A stretch of DNA of 14,558 nucleotides, taken from contig JAGOBX010000036.1 of NCBI GenBank assembly GCA_017999075.1, positions 1 through 14,558 of the forward strand, read 5' to 3'. This document shows positions 1 through 6,171 of the stretch, piece by piece; positions within the stretch are counted from its first letter, which is position 1, and each line of letters opens with the position of its first letter. Position numbers and translations under genes: made by a program. Source of the stretch: JAGOBX01 sp017999075 [NCBI: Candidatus Babelota bacterium] (GTDB lineage Bacteria > JAGOBX01). The notes below the pieces were generated by a model. The model made no database searches and had not been told where the DNA came from. It was given only the letters and a program-made list of their open reading frames with translations.

Positions 1-23
1 TACAATAATTTTTGAGTTCATTT

Positions 24-91
24 GGTTAACCTCCTAAATATTTTGACTGGTTGTAACAGTCGCTATATATTTTGCGAGGTTAACCTTTTTT
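24..91 (+). terminator. Nested inverted repeat followed by a T run
   Basis: GGTTAACCTC (24-33) pairs perfectly with GAGGTTAACC (76-85), and six T residues follow directly. Inside the 42-base loop a second hairpin, GACTG/CAGTC (45-49 with 57-61), can form. The T run fits an intrinsic terminator for a plus-strand gene that ends before the window. A competing pairing of TTGACT (43-48) with AGTCAA (92-97) is also possible, so an attenuator-like role for the downstream protease gene cannot be excluded. The long loop makes a textbook terminator uncertain. Confidence 0.4.
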
Positions 92-153
92 AGTCAACTT
101 TTTTCATTTTCTATAATATAGCAAGCTCTGCGGTTAAAAAAATATTTAATTTA

Positions 154-186
154 TTTTGCAACCTTTCCATAAAAAAACTGTATAAC
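154..186 (+). promoter_or_regulatory. Shared-type promoter A (TTTTGCAAC, 19-base spacer, TATAAC)
   Basis: TTTTGCAACC lies at 154-163 and the -10-like TATAAC at 181-186. TTGCAA (156-161) is 19 bases from the -10, and a G precedes the -10. The same arrangement occurs five more times in the window, always just upstream of an ORF. The ClpP-like start codon is 32 bases past the -10, which leaves room for a short leader with a strong AGGAGG. Confidence 0.8.
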
Positions 187-217
187 AATTACAAAGTCAA
201 TTTGAGGAGGTTTTATT

Positions 218-769
218 ATGAGCGGTAAAAATAATGACGAGAACAAAAAAAAAGAACTTGACGGTCTGCTTTTTTTGAGCGGCGCAGTATCAGCGGAAGG
301 TATTTGCAGAGATATTATTCGATTGAATGTCGAGAACGAAGCGCCTGTGATACAATTGATTATCAATTCGCAGGGCGGTTATTGTTCGGAAGGTTTTGCA
401 ATTATCGATATTATGGAATGGTCGAAAATTCCTGTATATACTACTGGTATCGGTATGATTGCGTCAATGGGTTTATTGATTTTTATGGCCGGCGAAAAAG
501 GTCACAGGGTAATAACTCCGCGCACTTCTATTTTATCGCATAGATATTTTGGCGGCGCGATAGGTAATCATTCAAGTTTGATAGCCGCGCGTAAAGAACA
601 GGATTTAATGCATCAAAGGATAATCAATCATTATTTTCAGCATTCAAAAATAACATCTGAAGATGAATTGAATAATACGCTGCTGCGCGATGTTGATACT
701 TGGTTGACGCCCGACGAATGTCTTAAATACGGGATTGCTGATAAAATACAGCAGGATATGAAGCGTTAG
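218..769 (+). CDS. ClpP-like serine protease subunit
   Basis: A 183-aa member of the ClpP/crotonase fold protease family, expected to act in the cytoplasm as a ring-forming peptidase fed by an ATPase. The catalytic triad can be read: Ser83 in GMIASMG, His108 in ILSHRYFGG, and Asp160 upstream of LTPDECLKYGIAD, in the place of the E. coli ClpP Asp171. The strand containing NSQGG (50-54) matches the ClpP oxyanion-hole region. There is no obvious long propeptide, and the protein is slightly shorter than ordinary ClpP (about 195-210 aa). AGGAGG (205-210) is 7 bases from the ATG. The next gene on the strand is a AAA ATPase, not ClpX or ClpA, so this is probably a specialised paralogue and not the housekeeping clpP. 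The family call is firm; the partner is inferred. Confidence 0.92.
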   Translation: MSGKNNDENKKKELDGLLFLSGAVSAEGICRDIIRLNVENEAPVIQLIINSQGGYCSEGFAIIDIMEWSKIPVYTTGIGMIASMGLLIFMAGEKGHRVITPRTSILSHRYFGGAIGNHSSLIAARKEQDLMHQRIINHYFQHSKITSEDELNNTLLRDVDTWLTPDECLKYGIADKIQQDMKR

Positions 770-780
770 AAAATAATAGC

Positions 781-852
781 CGATTGACGGATAGGCGGAT
801 AGGCGGATAAGCGGATAAGCGGATTGGCGGATAGGCCGATAAGCGGATTGAC
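781..852. repeat. Tandem 8-bp microrepeat (GGATARGC), nine units
   Basis: Nine consecutive 8-base units with consensus GGATARGC run from 781 to 852. The variants are CGATTGAC, GGATAGGC, GGATAAGC, GGATTGGC and CGATAAGC, and the end units carry TTGAC. The array begins 11 bases after the protease stop codon. An 8-base period is not a codon multiple, and no ORF uses it. Confidence 0.9.
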
Positions 853-911
853 TAATTTTTAATTATTAAAGTTTTGAATGTTTAGTTTTGAGTTTTGAGT
901 GTTGGAAAATT

Positions 912-947
912 AGTTTATAAAGTTTATAAGGTTCGTAAAGTTTGGAG
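912..947. repeat. Tandem 9-bp microrepeat (AGTTTATAA), about four units
   Basis: The units are AGTTTATAA (912-920 and 921-929), then the diverged GGTTCGTAA (930-938) and AGTTTGGAG (939-947). A short stretch of TTTTGAG-like repeats (about 880-900) lies just before it. This is a second microrepeat array with a different period inside the same intergenic gap. Confidence 0.65.
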
Positions 948-964
948 TTAATAAAATTATTGAT

Positions 965-1010
965 TGACAACTGATGACTGGCAACTGATGACTGACAACT
1001 GATGACTGAC
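965..1010. repeat. Tandem 14-bp repeat (TGACAACTGATGAC), 3.3 units
   Basis: TGACAACTGATGAC occurs at 965-978, with one substitution at 979-992 (TGGCAACTGATGAC), exactly at 993-1006, and partially to 1010. The 14-mer is itself two related heptamers (TGACAAC and TGATGAC). Heptamer-based repeats of this style are known between genes in several bacterial lineages. It ends about 50 bases before the AAA ATPase start. Confidence 0.9.
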
Positions 1011-1061
1011 TTCGTACTTCGCGCATCGCGCAATAAATTAAATTTTTGGAGGTTATACATT

Positions 1062-3152
1062 ATGGCAAACAACGATAAACAAAAAGAAAATAATAGCGGG
1101 ATTATACCAGCCGCGCTGCTTGATTTAATGTCTGAACTTGTGAACAAATATATTGAACGGTGTGAGTTGTGGCAGGGTCAGCCGCAGAAAATCGAGCAGT
1201 TGACTAATTTAAACGAAAGTATAAAAAACATTGAATCGCAGATATTCGCGTTTGATTATCAACCGCTGAATTATACATTAAATCAGCTTAAATTTTCTGA
1301 GGTTGAAAGACGCCTGTTTATTCTGATATTTGTTTTAAAAACAGAAAATTCGCTGATGAAAAAAGCGAATGAAAAAGTTGAAAAAATCATTAAATCAAGC
1401 AGAAATAATTTGACGGCAAATACACTATTATCAATATTATTTGAATCTTATTCTGACAGGATAATCAACCGCAAACTTTTTTCAACTGAATCATCAATAA
1501 TAAAAAATAATATTATTACTATGGAATCTAATGCTTATGAAAATATGCCGAACTGGGAAATTGAAATGAATACGCGATTTATGAATTATATACTCGGCGA
1601 TAATAATCTTTATGCGACAACTGATTTTTTGAGTATTGAAGAAAGCCGCGTTTCATTCGATTCCGTGATAATTGAAGACGCGATAAAAAAAGATATTATT
1701 GATGCGCTCGATAACTACGACGAATATCAAAAACGAATCAGCGTTTTGAAAGAAAACGGAGTTTTTGAATACGGGATCGGTTATACATTTATGTTTTACG
1801 GTCAATCAGGCGTAGGCAAGACAATGCTCGCGCACGCAATAGCAAAATATCTAAACAAAAAAATTATTACTTACAAATCTAATAAAAATTCTGATAATGT
1901 TCCATTCAGAAGACACAGAAATATCGAAGAACAGTTGCCGCGTCTATTTCTTGAAGTTGCGTTGCATAACGGTATATTGTTTTTTGACGAATGTTCAGAA
2001 TTATTCAAGAAAGAAACGCAGGAAAGCAGAGAGCTGCTGATACAACTTGAAAAAAGTAATGTGATTGTTATTTTCGCGACTAACAATTTAGTTGATTTAT
2101 CGCCGGCCCTTGAACGCCGGATACTTTTCAAATACAAAATCAAAGCGCCTGATTTGAATAACCGCATTAAACTATGGAATCATTTCCTTACAAAAAGCGG
2201 GATTACCGGCGTTAAAAAAGAACTTATCGAAAAAATCAGCGCGCGCTATAATATGCCCGGCGGATTTATCAAGAATGCCGCGCTAAAATATATCAACTCA
2301 AAAATCAGCGGCGTCATTAATGGTGCTGAACTTGAAAAAATAACGGAAATATATTACAATCGTTATATTGAGAGTTCGTTTGTATTGAAGCAATCCGATC
2401 CCTCGGCATTTGATGAAAAACATTTTGAATCAATAAATGCTGAAATTAAAAACTCGCTTGATAAAATTGTAGAAGCCGCGCGAATGCTTTATTCTATTGA
2501 AAACATAAATAACTGCAATATGCCGAGTATTAATGTAGTTATCGCAACAGCGGGCGAACATAGCGCGAATAGATTATCTGAATATATCATTAATAAATTG
2601 CAGCGGTCATTTATTAAATTCGGGTTAAACTATAAATCCGACGAAGAATTTGAATCTGATTATAAGAAAAAATTCATCATCAGTTATTTGCAGGCGGACG
2701 CGCTCGAAGATATCCGCGATACGCGGCCTGTTATAGTTTTTGATCAGCTCAAAAAAAATAATGATAAATATAATGTCCGCGAAGAATATGCGGAATGTCT
2801 TAAAAAAATGACGCAGAATGTCGGGATATTGCGGATAATGCTGATATCGCATAAAACAGATAAGGATTTATTTGATGATTTTAATCCTGATTTTTTTGTC
2901 AGATTCCGCGATGATATTAAGCCCGCTGATACAATCGATAAACTGCTTAAACATAATAATATTCAGATTGATTCAGCGCTTAAAACTCAGATTATCGATG
3001 ATTGCAATAATCCGAAACAGATGCTTAAATTCAAAAAAATTGTTCAACTCTATAAACTGCAGAATCATCAGAAAGAACCGCGTAAATTCAACGATTATAT
3101 TGATATGATGTTTTTCAAAGAATTAGCTTTTGACGCGCCGCTGTTCGGCTGA
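1062..3152 (+). CDS. Winged-helix AAA ATPase with a degenerate second ATPase-like domain
   Basis: A 696-aa cytoplasmic AAA ATPase. Residues about 72-135 carry the LKFSEVERRLFILIF pattern seen in winged-helix domains ahead of AAA modules in bacterial COG0464-type ATPases. The AAA module spans about 235-410: Walker A GQSGVGKT (247-254), Walker B ILFFDE (305-310), sensor 1 ATNN (339-342), arginine-finger region ALERRI (349-354), and GGFIKNA (400-406) in the sensor-2 place. Residues about 488-660 look like a second ATPase fold that has lost its P-loop: strand INVVIATAGEHS (490-501), acidic strand PVIVFD (556-561), strand LRIMLIS (590-596). I chose ATG 1062 because GGAGG (1048-1052) precedes it; an upstream in-frame ATG at 1002 lies in the 14-bp repeat with no ribosome site. 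It follows the ClpP-like gene at 292 bases and may serve it, although I see no IGF-type ClpP docking loop. A strong terminator follows. Confidence 0.88.
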   Translation: MANNDKQKENNSGIIPAALLDLMSELVNKYIERCELWQGQPQKIEQLTNLNESIKNIESQIFAFDYQPLNYTLNQLKFSEVERRLFILIFVLKTENSLMKKANEKVEKIIKSSRNNLTANTLLSILFESYSDRIINRKLFSTESSIIKNNIITMESNAYENMPNWEIEMNTRFMNYILGDNNLYATTDFLSIEESRVSFDSVIIEDAIKKDIIDALDNYDEYQKRISVLKENGVFEYGIGYTFMFYGQSGVGKTMLAHAIAKYLNKKIITYKSNKNSDNVPFRRHRNIEEQLPRLFLEVALHNGILFFDECSELFKKETQESRELLIQLEKSNVIVIFATNNLVDLSPALERRILFKYKIKAPDLNNRIKLWNHFLTKSGITGVKKELIEKISARYNMPGGFIKNAALKYINSKISGVINGAELEKITEIYYNRYIESSFVLKQSDPSAFDEKHFESINAEIKNSLDKIVEAARMLYSIENINNCNMPSINVVIATAGEHSANRLSEYIINKLQRSFIKFGLNYKSDEEFESDYKKKFIISYLQADALEDIRDTRPVIVFDQLKKNNDKYNVREEYAECLKKMTQNVGILRIMLISHKTDKDLFDDFNPDFFVRFRDDIKPADTIDKLLKHNNIQIDSALKTQIIDDCNNPKQMLKFKKIVQLYKLQNHQKEPRKFNDYIDMMFFKELAFDAPLFG

Positions 3153-3161
3153 TAATTTTCC

Positions 3162-3209
3162 GCCGGACTACAATTTGATTTTGATTGTCGTCCGGCATTA
3201 TTTATTTTT
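3162..3209 (+). terminator. Rho-independent terminator after the AAA ATPase gene
   Basis: GCCGGAC-T-ACAAT (3162-3174) pairs with ATTGT-C-GTCCGGC (3184-3196), giving a 13-position stem with one internal mismatch and a 9-base loop. A T-rich tail (3197-3209) follows. It lies 9 bases after the stop codon and closes the ClpP-like/AAA unit. Confidence 0.85.
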
Positions 3210-3285
3210 CGAATTAAATATAGGATTTGATAGAATTTCTTAACACGGATGTAAACAGATTAAACGGATTTAACGGGTTGTATAT

Positions 3286-3342
3286 TGTAGTCGCGAATTT
3301 TAATTCGCATCTTATAACGCCGATATAAAATCGGCGATTACA
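3286..3342. repeat. 57-bp double-hairpin element with outer inverted repeat (TGTARTCGC)
   Basis: Outer arms TGTAGTCGC (3286-3294) and GCGATTACA (3334-3342) are inverted with one transition. Inside are two small hairpins: GCGAATT/AATTCGC (3293-3299 with 3302-3308) and CGCCGAT/ATCGGCG (3318-3324 with 3330-3336). No protein is encoded. The plan of outer inverted repeat plus two hairpins matches the elements at 3480 and 8921, though the sequence differs. It looks like a non-autonomous palindromic repeat of the REP or MITE sort. Confidence 0.7.
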
Positions 3343-3479
3343 AAAATACGCTTTATTATGAGAAGTGTCGATATTTTCAATTATAAGAATAATTTCTACT
3401 TTCCGTTTCTGCGTCAAATAACTGAAAATATATATTTTAAGGTAATGCTTAAGTGAACGCTGGCACTTGCCATAATAAA

Positions 3480-3536
3480 TGTAGAAAACCCTTTAGGGTT
3501 GCTTTAAAAAATAGCAATGCTAAAGCATTTTTTACA
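3480..3536. repeat. 57-bp double-hairpin element, CTTTAG family copy 1
   Basis: It begins TGTAGAAAA and ends TTTTTTACA, which are inverted. The left hairpin is AACCC-TTTA-GGGTT and the right hairpin is AATGC-TAAA-GCATT, with GCTT and AGCA spacers between. The copy at 8921-8976 has the same skeleton, but its stem bases differ and stay paired. The rest of 3210-3841 holds no gene: it contains this element, the one at 3286, the repeat at 3562-3649 and promoter B. Confidence 0.75.
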
Positions 3537-3561
3537 TTTTATTTACTTATTCGAAAGTCCC

Positions 3562-3649
3562 AATTTCAAATAACCGCAGGCGCGACCTGTGGCAAAAATA
3601 ACTTAAGTGACAACCCTGAACAATGTTGAATTTTATATTAATTTGAAAT
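3562..3649. repeat. Upstream slot repeat, copy 1 (outer ATTTCAAAT inverted repeat)
   Basis: An 88-base block with a second copy at 5925-6012, differing by about three substitutions and two single-base indels. It is bounded by ATTTCAAAT and its reverse complement ATTTGAAAT, and contains the hairpin CCGCAGG/CCTGTGG (3574-3580 with 3586-3592, one G-T pair). The second hairpin, CAACCCTG/CAATGTTG, is partly broken here but perfect in copy 2. It lies about 190 bases upstream of the 102-aa orphan gene. Confidence 0.9.
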
Positions 3650-3783
3650 CCTATACTTATCAAAATCGTTTTTTGAATTTATTTATTGACTGGTGATTTC
3701 ATCAACGGCTATGTAAAATTTGACGATTTCAGCGTCGTAAATTTTTAAGAAAATCAATATTTCATTTAAAAAAACATCACATA

Positions 3784-3816
3784 TTTTGCAACTGTTTTAG
3801 ATAATTTGCGTATAAT
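3784..3816 (+). promoter_or_regulatory. Shared-type promoter B (TTTTGCAAC, 19-base spacer, TATAAT)
   Basis: TTTTGCAACT begins at 3784 and a perfect TATAAT lies at 3811-3816. The spacer after TTGCAA (3786-3791) is 19 bases and the base before the -10 is G. The surrounding 58 bases (3766-3823) are also repeated at promoter C (6084-6140), so B and C descend from one duplicated promoter. Confidence 0.88.
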
Positions 3817-3841
3817 TATTAAAGATTGGAGGTGATAAAAG

Positions 3842-4150
3842 ATGTTTGAGATAGACGCTTATGATTTATTCGAAATTTTAAAAAAAACTGACAAACACAA
3901 GTTTTATCAATTTGAAGGAGATATTTATAAAATTATAAATGAAATCAAAAAAATTTCAATTGACAAATATATTACATATAATTGCGTATTGAAAGTTTAC
4001 ATTTCCGAATCATTAAAATTGGCGGAGACTGAAAAAATCGCCGGAGAAATTAATCAATACATTTTAATTAATGAATTAATATTTAACGCTGAACATACTA
4101 AAAATTTATCCGATAATAATATAAAATTGGAATTGTATTTATTTTACTGA
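3842..4150 (+). CDS. Hypothetical protein, 102 aa, first slot cargo
   Basis: A small soluble protein of 102 aa, rich in Lys, Ile, Asn and Glu, with no membrane segment, no Cys pair and no motif I recognise. Translation is well supported: GGAGGTG ends about 8 bases before the ATG, and promoter B lies 26 bases upstream. The last 15 codons (NLSDNNIKLELYLFY) and 67 bases beyond the stop are duplicated after the DnaB-like gene. There the reading frame is intact and the only change in those codons is synonymous (TCC to TCG, Ser). That shows this C-terminus was once part of a second copy of the gene. The function is unknown; it is probably a real gene because of its promoter, ribosome site and the synonymous change in its copy. 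Confidence 0.75.
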   Translation: MFEIDAYDLFEILKKTDKHKFYQFEGDIYKIINEIKKISIDKYITYNCVLKVYISESLKLAETEKIAGEINQYILINELIFNAEHTKNLSDNNIKLELYLFY

Positions 4151-4217
4151 TTGATTTTTTTATTTGGTTAATTTGGTTAATCTATGTTGTAATAAAACAA
4201 GGATTGACCGTATTAAC
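4101..4217. repeat. Downstream slot repeat, copy 1 (117 bp)
   Basis: Bases 4101-4217 match 7097-7213 with two mismatches by my reading (C/G at 4111 and A/G near 4184) and no gap. The block covers the last 15 codons and stop of the 102-aa orphan plus 67 non-coding bases, which include TTGGTTAATTTGGTTAAT. Identity stops abruptly at both ends. The following gap (4218-4346) is AT-rich and I see no clear promoter for the methyltransferase in it. Confidence 0.95.
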
Positions 4218-4346
4218 TATAAAAATATTTTTGACACTAATTGCGCTAATTTTCACAAATTTATAATTTAAAATTATGTTTTTAGTTTGATTTATATTGA
4301 AGTTTAAAATATATTTTTAAACAAATAATTTTTATAGAGGAAAAAT

Positions 4347-5081
4347 ATGAAACAACAACATTGTCCGCACGATAGTTGGGCAAACTATTACGATTTTGTT
4401 TATGAAACAACATATGGAGTTTTTTACAAAAATATTACTGAGCAATCTTTGAATATTATTGAAAATGTTCTGCCGACGGGCAAAATCCTTGATATGGGCG
4501 CCGGGACAGGGCGAATGTCAATACCATTATCCAAGAAAGGATACAATATTACAGCAATTGAACGCAGCGCCAATATGTATAAAATACTAAAACAAAAATC
4601 TAAACAAAATAATATTGATATCAATATATTAAATTTGCCTATTCTTGATTACAACGGTTCTGAAAATAATATGGTGTTATGTCTTTTTACTGTATTAAAT
4701 TATATTTTAGACGAAGATGAATTAGAAAAAACTATTTCTATAATAAAAAATTCATTAGTAAATAATGGGTATATTTTTTTTGATATAGCAGAAAAAGTAT
4801 TTTTTAATATACGACAATTAATAAATATTAATCGTGATTATTTACAAAGAAAGGTAATTGTAAACCCGACGGATGTTAAAGATATTTATTCTTATACAGA
4901 AGAATGCGGCGGTATTTTCAATGGTCAGTCATTTAAATATACTGATGAATTTAAAATCAGATATTGGGAACCTGTCACAGTAATAAACAAATTTATTGAT
5001 GCGGGCTTTGAAATATTTAGCGATTATTCCGAGCAATTTAAAAATACTGGCTCCGCATATTTTGTATTGAAGAAAAAATAA
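4347..5081 (+). CDS. Class I SAM-dependent methyltransferase
   Basis: A 244-aa Rossmann-fold methyltransferase. Motif I is ILDMGAGTGR (47-56). The acidic residue ending strand 2 is Glu72 in ITAIERSA, and the motif after strand 4 is MVLCLFTVLNYIL (109-121), typical of the Methyltransf_25/11 group. NGYIFFDIAE (140-149) forms the later strand. There is no NPPY-type motif, so an adenine-N6 DNA methyltransferase is unlikely; small molecules, proteins or RNA are all possible substrates. The ribosome site is AGAGGAAAA before ATG 4347. The uracil-DNA glycosylase-like gene starts 28 bases after its stop, so the two are probably co-transcribed. The pair lies between the two duplicated gene slots. I see no copy of the shared promoter in front of it. 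The family is clear; the substrate is unknown. Confidence 0.9.
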   Translation: MKQQHCPHDSWANYYDFVYETTYGVFYKNITEQSLNIIENVLPTGKILDMGAGTGRMSIPLSKKGYNITAIERSANMYKILKQKSKQNNIDINILNLPILDYNGSENNMVLCLFTVLNYILDEDELEKTISIIKNSLVNNGYIFFDIAEKVFFNIRQLININRDYLQRKVIVNPTDVKDIYSYTEECGGIFNGQSFKYTDEFKIRYWEPVTVINKFIDAGFEIFSDYSEQFKNTGSAYFVLKKK

Positions 5082-5109
5082 AAATTATTAAAATTATAGG
5101 AGTGTCAAA

Positions 5110-5847
5110 ATGCATGGAAAAATTCTTAATTTTTATGAAAGTGTAGTATCTTGTGACAGTAATAACAATATTTGCCCAAGAACTGAAAAGAATGATTCGA
5201 CACCGCCACGCGGTTTTTATAGTCGTGGAGTTCCGAGCAAAATAGATATTATGGTAATCGGTAAAAATCCAGGGCATTTGCTTTGTGACGAAAATGGAAA
5301 TGAGGCACAACTATATGAAAATCACACACCAAGAGAAAAAGCGGAAATTATATTTTATAGCAATAATAATAATATTAATATTAATGTTGAATTTAACGAC
5401 CCATTATCTCAAAAATTTCATATAAATTTATTTAGATATTTAGCTTATTTTTTAGATATTACAGATAAATTAAAAACTTATTCTGATTTTAAAAATTCAG
5501 AAAATCGGCATCAAATTTCTGAAAACACATTAGAAAAATGTCTTATAACAAATTTAGTTAAATGTCAGACAATAACGGAAAAAGAAAAACTTAAAGCCCC
5601 TACAAAGCAAAATTGTTTAAATAAATTTTTATGTGATGAAATTAGATTTTGGCAACCAAAAGTAATTCTTTGTTTAGGTTCTGAAACAGATCCATTTATC
5701 AAAAATAAAATCAAAAAAATTAATGATTTAGAAAAATATTCAAATAAATTTGTTCAAGTTAGACATCCTTCATATTTTTATGCAAGAAATAAAGAACAAC
5801 AAGAATTATGTAAAATTAAAAGTCAAATAACTGAAATTCTAAGTTAA
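5110..5847 (+). CDS. Uracil-DNA glycosylase superfamily protein, family-4-like with Fe-S cysteines
   Basis: A 245-aa member of the UDG superfamily, which removes damaged bases, classically uracil, from DNA. Motif 1 reads VIGKNPG (49-55), where family 4 enzymes usually have GEAPG. The centre, TNLVKC (147-152) followed by WQPKVILCLG (181-190), is the family 4 core, and motif 2 is RHPS (218-221). Four cysteines fit a 4Fe-4S site: Cys15 and Cys22 near the N-terminus, and Cys152 and Cys169 with the CX16C spacing typical of family 4. The N-terminal pair is CX6C, wider than the usual CX2C. An insert rich in Asn (about 85-95) follows motif 1. AGGAGTG precedes the ATG. It probably forms an operon with the methyltransferase. 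Activity on uracil is not assured because of the altered motif 1. Confidence 0.82.
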   Translation: MHGKILNFYESVVSCDSNNNICPRTEKNDSTPPRGFYSRGVPSKIDIMVIGKNPGHLLCDENGNEAQLYENHTPREKAEIIFYSNNNNININVEFNDPLSQKFHINLFRYLAYFLDITDKLKTYSDFKNSENRHQISENTLEKCLITNLVKCQTITEKEKLKAPTKQNCLNKFLCDEIRFWQPKVILCLGSETDPFIKNKIKKINDLEKYSNKFVQVRHPSYFYARNKEQQELCKIKSQITEILS

Positions 5848-5906
5848 TAATTTTTTTATATTAATTTTTTTAAAGTAATTTATAAATGATATTTAAGAAT
5901 AATCGA

Positions 5907-5924
5907 CAACCGCGAATGCGGTTG
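5907..5924. repeat. Small perfect hairpin CAACCGC/GCGGTTG
   Basis: CAACCGC (5907-5913), a GAAT loop and GCGGTTG (5918-5924) form a perfect 7-bp stem that abuts the upstream slot repeat copy 2. The context GAC-AACC...GGTT-GAATTT is the same as in the hairpin inside that repeat, with other inner stem bases. Together with 5925-6012 and promoter C it accounts for the 324-base gap 5848-6171. Confidence 0.7.
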
Positions 5925-6012
5925 AATTTCAAATAACCGCAGGCGCAACCTGTGGCAAAAATAACTTAATGTGACAACCCTGAACAGGGTTGAATTTATA
6001 TTAATTTGAAAT
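5925..6012. repeat. Upstream slot repeat, copy 2
   Basis: The second copy of the block at 3562-3649, bounded by ATTTCAAAT and ATTTGAAAT. Its second hairpin CAACCCTG/CAGGGTTG (5975-5982 with 5985-5992) is perfect here. It is followed by about 70 diverged bases and then the duplicated promoter block 6084-6140, so the order is the same as in copy 1. Confidence 0.9.
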
Positions 6013-6100
6013 TCGACCCTTATAAATTTTCAAACGCCATAAATGTTTAATGTTTTATAAAATCCACATTACTGCACAAAAAATTAAAAAACATCCGATA

Positions 6101-6133
6101 TTTTGCAACTGTTTTAAAGAATTTGCGTATCAT
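6101..6133 (+). promoter_or_regulatory. Shared-type promoter C (TTTTGCAAC, 19-base spacer, TATCAT)
   Basis: TTTTGCAACT lies at 6101-6110 and TATCAT at 6128-6133. The spacer after TTGCAA is 19 bases and a G precedes the -10. It is a duplicate of promoter B with one change in the -10 (TATAAT to TATCAT). The DnaB-like start codon lies 38 bases past the -10. Confidence 0.85.
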
Positions 6134-6171
6134 TATTAAACCAAGAAAATTATATTACGAGGTGCTTATAA

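Noticed and set aside
781-1010. CRISPR array
   Set aside because: Units are contiguous 8, 9 and 14-base repeats without unique spacers.
1002-1061. Upstream in-frame ATG that extends the AAA ATPase by 20 residues
   Set aside because: It lies in the 14-bp repeat and has no ribosome site, while ATG 1062 has GGAGG at good distance.
866-1147. Minus-strand 93-aa ORF over the repeat tract
   Set aside because: Its sequence is mostly translated microrepeat and antisense to the ATPase start, with no ribosome site.
3214-3417. Minus-strand 67-aa ORF
   Set aside because: It spans the 57-bp hairpin element and has no ribosome site or promoter.
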